From Xiphydria camelus (Eukaryota; Arthropoda; Insecta; Hymenoptera; Xiphydriidae): a stretch of 64,000 nt of DNA. The notes beneath the pieces are model-generated. The model had not been told where the DNA came from and searched no databases. It worked only from the letters and a program-made list of their open reading frames with translations. The stretch lies in contig OY783196.1 in the NCBI GenBank assembly GCA_963678675.1, forward strand, positions 13,634,138-13,698,137, in the 5' to 3' direction. Position numbers and translations under genes: made by a program. Shown piece after piece: positions 11,877-22,904 of the stretch (positions are counted from its first letter, which is position 1; the number at the start of each line of letters is the position of its first letter).

Positions 11877-12502
11877 CAGAGTGAAATACAAAATACACGT
11901 TCCAGCGACTCCAAAAATATAACGGAGTGATGATGCGAAAAGATTTGAACATTTTTGCTGGATTTGACCTTGAAATGAACTTGACCCTGATATACTGGTG
12001 GCAAACGAACCTTGGATTCTAACTCAGTGACCTCGAAAACATATTGACGTGGTAGTTTATTCTCGTGAAGACACATTTTCTTATTTTTGCAATTGTCATA
12101 TGAACCTTCCATACAATAATATAAAGTGACCTTGAAATGACCTTAGGGGTTATGTTATCAAAAAATTGGATACATACCTAGACGTAAAATTTCCCGTTCT
12201 TTCAAAATCTGCAGTAAAAAAATTCATTTTTGGGAGAATAAATACATTTGACCTTGAAATGACCTTGAATTTGACCTTGTCGGATCAAACGGACATCGGA
12301 TTTGGATTCAGCGACCCCAAAAACATATAGGAATAATAATTTGAATCGATTTGATTATTTTTCCAGGATTTGACCTTGAAATGACCTTGAACGTGACGTG
12401 ATGGAGAGAAACGGATACCGGATTCGGATTCAGCGACCTCAAAAACATAAAGATATACTGGCCTGGTTCCGGGAACAGGAACTTTTTTTTTGTGTGCCTG
12501 TG

Positions 12503-13078
12503 TTATCTACCAGTTATCCTGAACAAGTTATCTAATAGATGGTATTTTGCGGTTATATTTTAAAAGTACAATAAAAGTCGCCGCAAAGTTATCCATGAGA
12601 GACTATCTAGGGATGACTGATAAAAGCTGTGTATTAGTTAACTTTTTTATGCCATTTATAAGTTATCAGGAAAAAGATAACTGAAACATGTCACCTTATG
12701 GTTAGTGTTTAGAAGTTTAAAAAGAGTCATCACAAAGTTATCTACTTAAAGTTATTTACAAGATGACTCCCTAAAGTTATCCATTAGTTAAATTTTTTCT
12801 TTCACATAAAAGTTATACCGGAGTAGTTATCTGAGTGATGGAATTTTTCGGTGAGTGGAGTGATTTTTAAGAACATTAAATGGTCATCCATATCAAGTCA
12901 ACAGTCAGATGAATCATAAAAGTTACGAATAAGATGACTTTTTCTTAGCATTCTAAAGTTAGGTATGTGGAAAAAGTTTTCTAAACGATGTCTGTATTTG
13001 CACTTCAATTGACCGGCCGGTTTAAGTTGACTTGAAGTCGATACATTTCGGGTATAGGTATAGGTCCTATCGAAATAA
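12503..13078. repeat. GTTATC-rich tandem repeats, right part
   Basis: Continues the roughly 296-bp unit interrupted at 8772 (for example ACCAGTTATCCTGAACAAG and CGCAAAGTTATCCATGAGAG match 8477 onward), then degenerates into AAAGTTATC-rich sequence. No gene. Confidence 0.65.
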
Positions 13079-13230
13079 CCGATCTGAACTTGCTGACACG
13101 CCAGCACTCGCGGATGACTACGCATGCGCACTCACGCTTCTCCGGTGATTCTATTGGACGAGGAGACCCACAGAGGTGCTCATGCAAAACTCGCAATTTT
13201 GCTATGGGCTAATTGATCGCGGACATATGG
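13079..13230. mobile_element. Half copy of the CCGTATGTCC palindromic MITE
   Basis: Only the right arm is present, from the central ATCGAAATAACCGATCTGAA to the inverse TIR (GGACATATGG then TA). The left arm is missing and replaced by repeat sequence, so it is a truncated copy. Confidence 0.7.
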
Positions 13231-13640
13231 TAGTTATGCAAATGGCCGTCCTATTATTTAGGTTAATTTTGTAAACAACCGCACAGCTGTAGTCTGTTAC
13301 TGGTGTTTTTGCGTTCTACTCAACATTTTTGTTATATCCCAACAAACAGAAGGTCGGCAAATAGTCGGATCAGTGGATTGGATATATATTGCTGGGCCAA
13401 TGCTGGTCCTATGTAACAAAACCATCGCATTTATAGCATACGTTGCCCAGCAATGGGGTTACGTTGGTATATCATCATCTGCCCATCATGTAAACTTTAC
13501 CGTCTTACCAGTAACGAAAACACCCCATTCAGCCGAGACGCAAGTATTTGAGCATGCGCGGCTCGCTGAGCCCGTCACCAGCCGTACAGCGTCAGGGGCC
13601 CCTTTCTTGAAGTCACTCGCAAAGTTACGTATACGCATCT
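13231..13640. other. Unassigned sequence
   Basis: No gene recognised. From about 13588 (CAGGGGCCCCTTTCTTGAAG) it matches the small 155-bp MITE seen intact at 23091-23245. The other half of that MITE appears after the 1-kb palindrome near 14635-14705, so the palindrome apparently inserted into it. Confidence 0.4.
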
Positions 13641-13833
13641 GACAAGGGGGCCCTGGCAGGTATAAAATCGATTTTGGCTTGAGAATTTTTTTGGTGAAAG
13701 TATATCGAAAAATATTAGACACATGTTTTGGTTTTTTCTCTAGTGGGCCTTTGTTTCGAAGAAAAAAGTTATTGAAAATCGCGTCGCGCGTGCATTCCAA
13801 GTGTCTCCGGGATCGGCGTATATCATGTCACCA

Positions 13834-13904
13834 ATGCTTCGGTAGCGCAACGGTATGTTGCCGGGCTGGGAGTCTCGATATCGTGGGTTCAATTCTTGTT
13901 GGGG
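13834..13904 (+). tRNA. tRNA-like sequence, degenerate, possible GGG anticodon loop
   Basis: Contains a good A box (TAGCGCAACGG, 13843-13853) and a B-box-like GGTTCAATTCT near 13887-13897. The loop CTGGGAG would put GGG (Pro) at the anticodon. The anticodon stem pairs poorly and the acceptor stem is not convincing, so a pseudogene or the head of a tRNA-derived SINE is likelier than a functional tRNA. The inverse copy is at 14378-14447. Confidence 0.35.
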
Positions 13905-14377
13905 TTTTCTTTTTTTTTTTTATTAACTCTTTTTTTCATTTGATTATACAACCCCTTCTTGTTATAGAAAGTGGTTTACATTATCGAATAAAATAAGAGT
14001 TTCAATTTTGTTCACAGTTTTACGTTATATTTTCTCCGTCATTGAAGTGAACCGGGTCTTCACTACGATCGGACCGATTTGCTTTTAATGACGTTTCGCG
14101 ACGAACCATAAATAACGGGTTTTAATGCTATATGGCATTTTAATAGTACACTGCTGCTTATAAGTATTGAAATTTACGGTTCGTCGCGAAACGTCATTAA
14201 AGGCAAATCGGTCCGACCGTAGGGAAGACCCGGTTCACTTCAATGACGGAGAAAAAATATAACGTAAAACTATGAACAAAATTGAAAATCTTATTTTATT
14301 CGATAATGTAAACCACTTTCTATAACAAGAAGGGGTTGTAATCAAATGAAAAAAAGAGTTAATAAAAAAAAAGAAAA

Positions 14378-14447
14378 CCCCAACAAGAATTGAACCCACG
14401 ACATCGAGACTCCCAGCTCGGCAAAATACCGTTGCGCTACCGAAGCA
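14378..14447 (-). tRNA. tRNA-like sequence, second arm copy
   Basis: Reverse-complement counterpart of 13834-13904. The A box (TAGCGCAACGG) and the B-box-like segment (GGGTTCAATTCTTG) are kept. The D-arm side differs by a few bases. Same doubt about function. Confidence 0.35.
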
Positions 14448-14853
14448 TTGGTGACATGATATACGCCGATCCCGGAGACACTTGGAATGCGCGCGCGACG
14501 CGATTTTCAATAACTTTTTTTTCGAAACAAAGGCCCACTAGGGAACAAATCGCACCATGTGTCTAATATTTTTCGATACTTTCACCAAAAAAATTCTCAT
14601 GCCAAAATCGATTTTACACCGGCCAGGGTCCCCTTGTGAGCGAATAGTCTAATCAGGATCAAGTATTCCGTTGTGGTGGGGTTACCGATTGATCTATTCG
14701 CTAAGATGCGTATACAAAAAATGTTTAAATTAAAAAAAATAAAATTGATACAATAATGATGTTTTAAACAGTGCAAATTATACCGAATTATTCCATAAAT
14801 AATGAATAATTAATTATCATAATCGCTACTGTTTTGAAAAAGAAAGTATCAAA

Positions 14854-16300
14854 TCTATATATATAAAAATGAATGTTTGTCTGTCTGTCTGTCTGTCTGT
14901 ATGTCTCTTATGCCTTCCTAAACCGTTCATCCGATTGCGATGAAATTTTGGGAAATGGTTGGACGCATGCCCGCGATGGTTTCTGAGTTAGTAAATCTTA
15001 TACAGGGTGTTCAAAAAGTCCCGGTACGGCCGATTATCTCAACGGGAAAACATTTTAGAGAAAAATGTTTAATACAAAACTTTAAGGATTTTCCCTTGGC
15101 TACCCAGTGGTCGTATTGGATTTGACCTTGACCGTGACCTTTAAGGTAATATCAAATGCCTTCCTAAACCGTTCATCCGATTGCGATGAAACTTTGGGGA
15201 ATGGTTGGACGCATGCCCGCGAAGGTTTCTGAGTTAGTAAATCTTATACAGGGTGTTCAAAAAGTACTGGTACGGATGATTATTATGCCTTCCTAAACCG
15301 TTCATCCGATTGCGATGAAACTTTGGGGAATGGTTGGACGCATGCCCGCGAAGGTTTCTGAGTTAGTAAATCTTATAAAAGGTGTTCAAAAAGTACCGGT
15401 ACTGATGATTATTATGCCTTCCTAAACCGTTCATCCGATTGCGATGAAAAGTTGGGGAATGGTTGGACGTATGCCCGCGAAGGTTTCTGAGTTAGTAAAT
15501 CTTATACAGGGTGTTCAAAAACTACCGGTACGGATGATTATTATGCCTTCCTAAACCGTTCATCCGATTGCGATGAAAATTTGGGGAACAGTTGGACGCA
15601 TATCCGCGAAGGTTTGAGTTAGTAAATCTTATACAGGGTGTTCAAAAAGTACCGGTACGGATGATTATTATGCCTTCCTAAACCGTTCACCCGATTGCGA
15701 TGAAACTTTGGGGAATGGTTGGACGCATGCCCGCGAAGGTTTCTGAGTTAGTAAATCTTATAAAAGGTGTTCAAAAAGTACCGGTACTGATGATTATTAT
15801 GCCTTCCTAAACCGTTCATCCGATTGCGATGAAAAGTTGGGAAATGGTTGGACGCATGCCCGCGAAGATTTCTGAGTTAGTAAATCTTATACAGGGTGTT
15901 CAAAAAGTACCGGTACGGATGATTATTATGCCTTCCTAAACCGTTCATCCGATTGCGATGAAAAATTGGGGAACAGTTGGACGCATATCCGCGAAGGTTT
16001 CTGAGTTAGTAAATCTTATACAGGGTGTTCAAAAAGTCGAACTATACTTGACCTAAATTTGACCTCCGCTGACAAAAAAGGTAACATGAAAAAAATGGTC
16101 AAGGACACATTTGAACGTGAACAAAAATTAATTTGACCTTGATATAACCTTGAAGGTCATGGTCAAGGTCAAATCCAATATGACCATTGCGTAGCCCGGG
16201 AAAAATACTAAAAGTTTTGTATTAAAAATGTATTTAAACAATGGTGGACGGACAAAATCAATCCACAATCTACCCGTGCGAAGCCGGGACGGGCTGCTAG
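14854..16300 (+). mobile_element. Non-autonomous Helitron with internal tandem repeats
   Basis: The 5' end TCTATATATATAAAAATGAA lies after A (14853). The 3' end has the hairpin-forming CCCGTGCGAAGCCGGGACGG, then GCTGCTAG and T (16301). These are Helitron termini with insertion between A and T. The interior contains a (CTGT)n tract and about seven tandem units of about 125 bp (GCCTTCCTAAACCGTTCATC ... CAGGGTGTTCAAAAAGT), then GACCTTGA-rich sequence. No Rep/helicase ORF. Confidence 0.85.
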
Positions 16301-16463
16301 TTATTTTATAAAATTTAATGAGAACCTTCGAGAGCAGTTACTGTCATGTCCGGTTTCTATATCTGTACCCGAGGATAAAAGTGTACTAAGTCCACTTAAT
16401 ACTTAATAGGACTTAATACACTTTTATTCCTTTTTGACTGGAATTGACCGACATCATTTGAAG

Positions 16464-16554
16464 AGTCGGTGGCTCAATTGGTAGAGTGCGAAAGCATTCC
16501 CAGTTTCGAAGCATCTCGTCCTAAAGATTGCAGGTTCGAGTCCCGGTAGGGTGC
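16464..16554 (+). tRNA. tRNA-Arg(CCT)-like pseudogene or SINE head
   Basis: The A box (TGGCTCAATTGG, 16470-16481) and B box (GGTTCGAGTCC, 16533-16543) both match the tRNA promoter consensus. The segment TCTCGTCCTAAAGAT would form an anticodon arm with CCT. An insertion of about 24 bases between the D arm and the anticodon arm makes it too long for a normal tRNA, and an A-run follows (16556-16565). Best read as a tRNA-derived SINE or a tRNA pseudogene. Confidence 0.45.
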
Positions 16555-17108
16555 GAAAAAAAAAACCGACACCACTAGCCGGGTTAGCAGGCGGCAGCAC
16601 CGCACGCACACGGGCAGCCGCATCCCTTGTCGAAAACCACAACAGCGGACTGAACACTACAGTGGTCAGTAGTGGTTTCTACAATAGTGGTCAGTAGTGG
16701 TATACAGTGGTGAATAGTGGCATGCAGTGGTACGTAGTGGTAAGAAGTGGTAAGTAGTGCACATGTAATGGTTATACTATTTTTTTATTGAATCACATAA
16801 AAAGAGTACAAAATTTAAATTATACGATGGATGTATTACTTCTGTTCTCGAAAACTGTAATCACGCGAATTGAAGAAAGGTATAATACCTACCTAGAGAT
16901 AAATTTAAATATTACTTATAGAAGACAATGCAATGGTAGATGACTTCTTTGGTTGATATTATTGGATACCGTTGAGATTATCGCGATTGTAGACCGGCGT
17001 GCTTAAATTTTAAATTTAAACTTGCATTTTATAGTAAAAGAGCGAAGGGAGAACAAAATTTTTCCGACGTTTCTATGAGCTTCTATCCTATTAAAAAAGA
17101 ACTATAAT

Positions 17109-20100
17109 AGGTTTGTGTTCCAACCGAGCAGGAAACCGTACATGAACGGTACCGGGCATGCGCAGTAGAGAAATTCTGTTCCAACCGTATGCTGGACGGT
17201 CCCTGTACGGTGTTGTGCGGCGTTCCAACCACCGCTGGGATCGTGCGTGGAATGGTTCATGTACCGTCAATCCGATGCTTGGTCCTGAGCGTGAACTGTG
17301 TGGACTGACATACGCACTACGGCGATTAGTTTGCCTGGCGCGATTATTTAAATACTTTTGAGAGTTGACGTTTTCTATCTCCGTATTTTTTTTGCAAATT
17401 ATTAAAATGATGTCTGACAAAGAAGAAAGCCGGTGCGATTAGTCCCCCGCCAGGCACACTGACAAGGTTGGTTCATCCAGTTTGACATTTAAGTTTAGGT
17501 TTTCTGTAAGTTCTCTGCCAGTTCACCCGCGTGCCGACAAAAGAGGAAGAAGGCTCTGAAAGGGAGAAACAATCCGAGGAGGGGAAACAGAAGCTAAAGG
17601 AATGTATTCTGGAAGGAATAAGAAAGAAGCAACCAACTAAGGGACGAGAGTGTCAGCTCGGAAGCTGTGCTGAACTCACCGGCAAGGAGAGGAACGCTTA
17701 CGAGCAACCAAAAGGGAAAACCAAATATGGAACAAGTTATCAGTATAAAGGTAGGTCGTACTAATCCAACTAGGTAAGGAGCGCAACAAGAAGACGTGAG
17801 ATTTGCTCCGGAAACATCATACCGAGCGTATCTGCCGAAAAGGAAGAATTCTCCAAAGAATCGAAGAAAGTAAAACAACTAAAAAGGGCTCCGGAACAAT
17901 AGCGAGAAGGAGGTGGAAGCCGGAACGACCAGCCCCTCGTCAGACATACTAACAAGTCCACCCGCGTACCAGTCGCGCGCGAGCAATGCAAGGGATACCC
18001 AATGAGGAACCGGAATCTTATTAAAAGAAAAGTAGAGGTAATCGGCGGCTGTAATCAGCAACTATTACGGTAATTATAAGACTCCCAAGGTACCGGCAAA
18101 GAGGAAGACGCTGATAAAGGAATAAGGTGGAAGAAATAATCAACCAGGGGATACGATATCAATTTAAAGGTAAGCCGTGCTAATTTAACCAGTTATACTT
18201 AACACACACACAACACAAGACCAGGACGATAGATTGCTCTGGGAGACGCCATGCTGTGCATACCTGACATAAAGGAAGAATACCTCGAGGAGAATCGAAG
18301 GAATTAAAGTTCACGGACTGGAATGGGAGCTGGAACAATAGCGAGGAAAAGGTGGAAGGAATAAAGGATAAGCATGTAACCGACCAAGTAAGTAACACGA
18401 CGCGAGAGCTAACAAAAGCCTGTAGGTATTGAACGAGAACCGGAATAAACGCGAGAGGCTCCATGGGAAGGATGGAGCAAAGGATGCGAGATGCAACGGT
18501 TCGTAGGAAGGTAACGAAGAAGAAGAGCTCCAGCTTTGAAGATGCATTCGGCCTCCCATGGGCGTCAGGAAGGAAATGGAATGGACTAAGTAGACAACGC
18601 GTAGGGGGAATTAATGAAATGAAATAACAGCAATACTAATTTATACCTACTGAAAAATTGTAAAACCTATTTCATCTTTGTTAAAACTGCGTAATTTGTT
18701 TCAGATGCAGGCGGTTGGTGATCAGAAGAAAAAAATTCATATTGGCAATTGATGGAAGGAAGACATATCGAAATGGACAGGCCAGAAGGAGATCCAGACT
18801 GAGCCATACATGGAAAAAAAGGATATTTCTCGATTGAGGTGAGACATTTATGAAATGAGATTGCAGCAATACCAACCTATACCGATTGAATGATCGTGAC
18901 ATCTATTGTCTTTGTTAATAGGAAGAGCATGTTGGCTTGACAACCAGCACTGCAGGAGAACTTGGAAGTCGAGGACGAGGGAGATTAACGTGGCATACCA
19001 ACAGACTTGCGTGTGCAAATTGATGTGTTTCTTTAATTTCATGACGAATGGAAGCGTACAAATTATATTTATTTTTATAGTAGTTGGTAAAATACTCTTA
19101 AAATATGTAAGTTTTAAACGCTTAGCGCCAAAACTTAGTCGCGCGACACTAGCGATCGGGCGACCAACACATGAGTTACTCCTCAACGGAGAGGGCAGTA
19201 CATTAGTTGGCTCCGAGCTGTAAACATCGTGATAAGCCTAACTAAGATACATCCGATCGTCAATGACTTTCGCAAATTAACGACAATTGTATTGATTTAG
19301 GTAGGTGTTAAACTGTAGGTTTATGGTTATGTTTAGTGCGTAAGACTCTGTAAATAATTGTAATATAGTTTTCAGCAACTACATCTTACATTGTCTGAGT
19401 TCTACAACCTAAATCAATCTCCTGGTTAAATTTCTGATTTCGAAATTTACAAATACTTAAACTTATGGGGCATTCCATGTCTACTTTTAGTAGTAGAAAC
19501 TTTTGGGTCTCCGATTTAGTTGCTCATTTTTTTCCAAGTATCTTTAATCAATATAAAAATTGGCCTAAATTTTCAGAACGATTCCATAAATCGTTGAGCT
19601 GTTATTATTGTTTTTTCATCACGATTTACGGCTTCAATTAACAAAATATGGAAGAAATTATCCATATGAAATATTTGTATTTTTTGGTGATTTCGAAAAA
19701 AAATTTATTTCTTTATATTGCGTTTTTTTTATTGAAAATGGAAATAAAAAGTGTTGTATCTCAAAACCGACATTTCTAATTTTCATGATTTTTTTACCCT
19801 ACATTTCAACATCTTTTACGATAATTTACGGAGAGCACTTAGAAAGTGGGGCCTCCCATACACATTTGTTAATGAATTTTTGAGTGATTTGAAATGTCAG
19901 AATTATCTTTATTCATGCTAGCTTATAATGGATTTTTTTTGCCCTGCTAAAATCTAATTCCAATACATGATTTTATAAAATTGTACATTTGTTATTAATA
20001 TGACAGATCGAATTATGAAATATGTAATCCTATAAATATGGGCCTTTTTTAAGTATCTAAAAATGTCTGATGCTTTAGTATGTTTATGGTAGTATATTGC

Positions 20101-20516
20101 ATTAGTATTCGATTCTCGCTGAGAACCGAACTCGCTTAGAAAACATCTATTCTAAGATAGCATGAATAAAGTCCATTCTGACATTTCAAATGAGTAAAAA
20201 AATTAATTAAAGAATGTCTATGGGACGCCCCACTTTCTAAGTGCTTTCGAAATTATCGTAAAAGATGTTGAGACTTCACGCAACTTGCAAATGACAGAAA
20301 ATGTCAACTGAAATAGCGTGATATAAGCAAGAGAACACCGTGCTCACCGCGTCGTGGGTTAGACACGACTGACCGATTCACGAACGATCCTAAAACCGTT
20401 CCAACTGCTCTTGCCAGTTACCAGCAGTGCAAAAATCGCGCCTGCGCATTAAACCGACCCCACCAGTTCCGTGACAGTTCCAGAACCGTACAGGAATCGT
20501 CGGTTGGAACAAACCT
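17109..20516. mobile_element. Nested 3.4-kb element, AGGTTTGTTCCAACCG ends
   Basis: Left AGGTTTGTGTTCCAACCG, right inverse of AGGTTTGTTCCAACCG. AAT is duplicated (17106-17108, 20517-20519). The uninterrupted E2 and E3 sequence (AACTATAATxTAAAATG) is the empty site. GTTCCAACC motifs recur subterminally. The interior (17440-18600) has degenerate 400-450 bp tandem repeats and no recognisable transposase; an inverted repeat lies at 19800-19920 and 20150-20280. Superfamily unassigned. Confidence 0.7.
19800..20280. repeat. Inverted repeat inside the nested element
   Basis: Arms of about 120 bp: 19800-19920 (with GCACTTAGAAAGTGGGGC) is the reverse complement of 20150-20280 (GCCCCACTTTCTAAGTGC). The loop is AT-rich and non-coding. 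Confidence 0.6.
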
Positions 20517-20734
20517 AATCTAAAATGTATCGCACGAAATTACCTAGCAGGGAAAGACTCACTTATAAACATAGAAGAGAGATCTATTAATTTTGATTCT
20601 CCAGAGCTCTGACTCAGATAAAATTATAATCATGACTCAATCTCACGCGTGGAAAGCAAGGCTACAATAGCCGTTCCTCGGAGCACCGTCCGACGGGAAT
20701 GCTGCGACCCAGAGCGAATCATCGAGCGTCAACG

Positions 20735-21175
20735 TCGCGGTGGAATTTCTACTGTCCGGCGACTGCATTACGATATATCGTTTCCGTAAGATCTCTTGAA
20801 GGTCGTTTCAAGGGCTATTTTCGCGTTTGGCTCGCAAAGGTCTCTCACCCGGCGATCTGAAAAACACGTTTAAAAGCCCACTGTGAACAAAATCAATCCT
20901 TCGCAGCCATGACATTCTGACAATGTGAAACTCCTCTTTGTTCCTGGCGAATTAAAAGTTCACCGCGATAAAATTGTTTAATCATACCTTGCGACGAGTT
21001 TCAATTTGACTGTGTCGATGTCTCAGTATATCGCCCATTAATTTCTGGGAGATCAGTGGCGGTTTATGCCGATAGACGAACTTGTAGCCTTGTAAACTAG
21101 CTCTCCTTGCGATGTGAGGAGTCATCGGAGGTGGCAGAGGTGGCGGCATATAATAATAACTAATTAAAAGTTTTA
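20735..21175 (-). pseudogene. MTFR-like exon remnants in E1
   Basis: Reading on the minus strand: a proline-rich start (YYMPPPLPPPMTP), HIARRASLQ, then SQKLMGDIL and, after a 1-nt shift, a D-V-K-L-K-L-V-like block ending at a GT splice donor (GCAAG then GTATGATT). A later block reads NDLQEILRKRYIAM followed by QSPDS. This order (polyproline, DxLxDxxxVKLxxVxR, short helical C-terminus) resembles the C-terminal half of mitochondrial fission regulators. E1 has an indel in the VKL block, so it is a pseudogene copy. The homology is from recollection of family motifs and needs a search. Confidence 0.35.
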
Positions 21176-21193
21176 ACATTACGATCAAAACGA

Positions 21194-21510
21194 TTACTTA
21201 CAGTAATTAGCATTGATCCCAAAGCAAGAAATCTTAAAGTTGGCAATAATTTCGTTGCTGGCTGAATTGCTGCATTTCTTTGCGACCTCGGTGCAATGCG
21301 ATGTCGTATTTGTCCCAATAATCTCTGGCCGGTTTTGTTTTTCCAAACGAAATCGAGTGAAGAATTCTACATCATTGTAAGTACTCTTCGAAATAGTCAA
21401 CTCTGGAATAGTTTTGTATTAGATATTGATTATAAATTAATAGGTATAGGTATCTTTTATTTACTTACCGGGCACGTATTTTCTTCGGATTTCTCATTCT
21501 TGGTAATACG
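21194..21510 (-). pseudogene. Harbinger transposase N-terminal fragment in E1
   Basis: The minus strand encodes NDVEFFTRFRLEKQ followed, in a shifted frame, by RLLGQIRHRIAPRSQRNAA and LLPTLRFLALGSM, the usual N-terminal helices of a HARBI1-like protein. The DDE part is absent. An upstream exon (MRNPKK) ends at a GTAAGT donor, so the original gene was spliced. Confidence 0.5.
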
Positions 21511-22904
21511 TCAATATCTTCATCAAATGATGATTCAAAAAATGGATTATCAATTAACTCCATTTAAAAATTAATAATAATTTACCACAACGATCAGGTC
21601 ATGACTATGTCATGGAAGAATATAGACACAAACAAAAAGTTAGGTTATACAGAGGATAGATAGCTTATCCCACGATGAAACTGCCGGATAAGTTATGTCT
21701 GCATTTATTCCAAAGTTTATGCTATTCCAGACTTATACCATACTTGTAAAACGGTTGCGTACTGGTTATTCTCAGTGTAGCGCTATACCGCGTTTATACC
21801 GTGTTGGTAAAACCGGCCCTAAATATCACTTTTGGATCACTGCTCACCACCATTGAACCACTACTGACCATCATTGAACCACTGCTCACCACTATTGTGC
21901 CACTACTCAGGTTTTCAGTAGTGGTTGAAAATATTCTGTAGTGTTCTGTAGTGGTTTTCGACACGGGATCACACGCACGCGGCACACTCGACCTACCATC
22001 TTACAGTGAAAAACCATTGTAAAGTCACTGCGTGCGTCCCCTTTTTGCAAAATCCACCCACAATAATTTTTGAAAGCGCACCGTGTTGCCCCAGTGTTTT
22101 TCATTGCACAGACATCCGAATCTTGAAAACTAAATTTCAACCACAGGTTCAAATTAGAATTTAAATTTCGACTCGAGTACCCGAGTCGAAATTTTAGTCA
22201 TCAAACGGTCGTCGGAGTCGTCGATCGCGTCGTTCTGGCCACCCGCATTCCATTGTTTTGGGGAGTCTTCAAACAGGCATCCTAGGCTTCCAAAAGTGCA
22301 AATTCTGTACTAGGATGACTGTTTGAAGACTCCCGTTGGATTACTTTAATCCGGTCATTAGACCATTTAACGACTCTTATTTCTCCGAAAATGGCAGTGG
22401 AGGGGATACAGGTAGGTTACAGGTATATATATATACCCCGGGGGGGGGGGGATATATATACACCCAGGGACTCGGATTCCGTCGCTGGTCAACGAGGGTA
22501 AACGCCACTGTAGCTAATGAGGGCGTCAGAATTAATTGTTCATTGGCTAGTTTACATTTTACATTGTTTACAAATTACATTTTAGAAAGTCCCTAGCGAC
22601 AGAATCCGTGACCCTGTGCGTATATTGAATAATACTGAAATGCAGATGAATATTAATGAAAAATAATATATATATTCTTGTATAACACATTAGTAATAAT
22701 GTATTGCATAATATATTGTGATAATAATATATTGTAATAAAGTATATTGTTGTAATATGTGTTTATCTTTGTTAACATAACATTTGTTGCTTTAGTATCA
22801 TAATTTCATTATATTATGTTATTTTAGTGCTTTTTGCAAACATCTTTTGCATAATATATCATTGTAATGTTTTTATCTTTATTATTGAATTTTGAAACGA
22901 TAAG

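Larger units (their letters stand above)
8773..12502 (+). mobile_element. TIR element with TTA duplication carrying an orphan-family gene
   Basis: The left end CACAGGCACAC (8773) is matched by the right end GTGTGCCTGTG (12502). The inverted similarity extends about 400 bp (8773-9172 with 11938-12502, the right side having about 120 extra bases). TTA lies immediately outside both ends (8770-8772, 12503-12505). The neighbouring tandem unit at about 8475 has the uninterrupted sequence with one TTA, so insertion with a 3-bp duplication is well supported. The element holds the decayed gene at 9240-11876, itself split by a MITE. A CACnG-type end with a 3-bp duplication is reminiscent of CACTA elements, but the protein is not a recognisable Transposase_21. 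Confidence 0.8.
13645..14637. repeat. 1-kb palindrome with tRNA-like sequence in each arm
   Basis: Arms 13645-14108 and 14177-14637 are inverted copies with about 95 per cent match by eye, joined by a roughly 68-bp AT-rich centre. Each arm contains a tRNA-like stretch, a T- or A-run and the segment GGTTCGTCGCGAAACGTCAT. It is inserted in sequence matching a small MITE. Not an assigned superfamily. Confidence 0.75.
16624..21967 (-). mobile_element. E-family TIR element, copy E1 (with nested element)
   Basis: The left end CCCTTGTCGAAAACCAC and the right end, inverse of CCCGTGTCGAAAACCACTAC, are flanked by AT (16622-16623, 21968-21969). The subterminal regions are dense in AGTGGT/ACCACT motifs and differ between the two ends (one with CAGCGGACTGAACACTACAG, the other with AATATTTTCAACCACTACTG). 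E2 and E3 have the same two ends. The interior carries, on the minus strand, a Harbinger 5' gene fragment and MTFR-like exons, and is split by a 3.4-kb nested element. The superfamily is uncertain: the CACTA-like motif repeats contrast with the 2-bp target. Confidence 0.8.

Noticed and set aside
15150..16000. Regular tandem repeats that could suggest a CRISPR array
   Set aside because: Units of about 125 bp are nearly identical throughout with no variable spacers, and they lie inside a Helitron in a eukaryotic genome.
17531..17764. Lys/Glu-rich 77-codon ORF
   Set aside because: Lies in degenerate tandem repeats of the nested element; the paralogous unit does not keep the frame.
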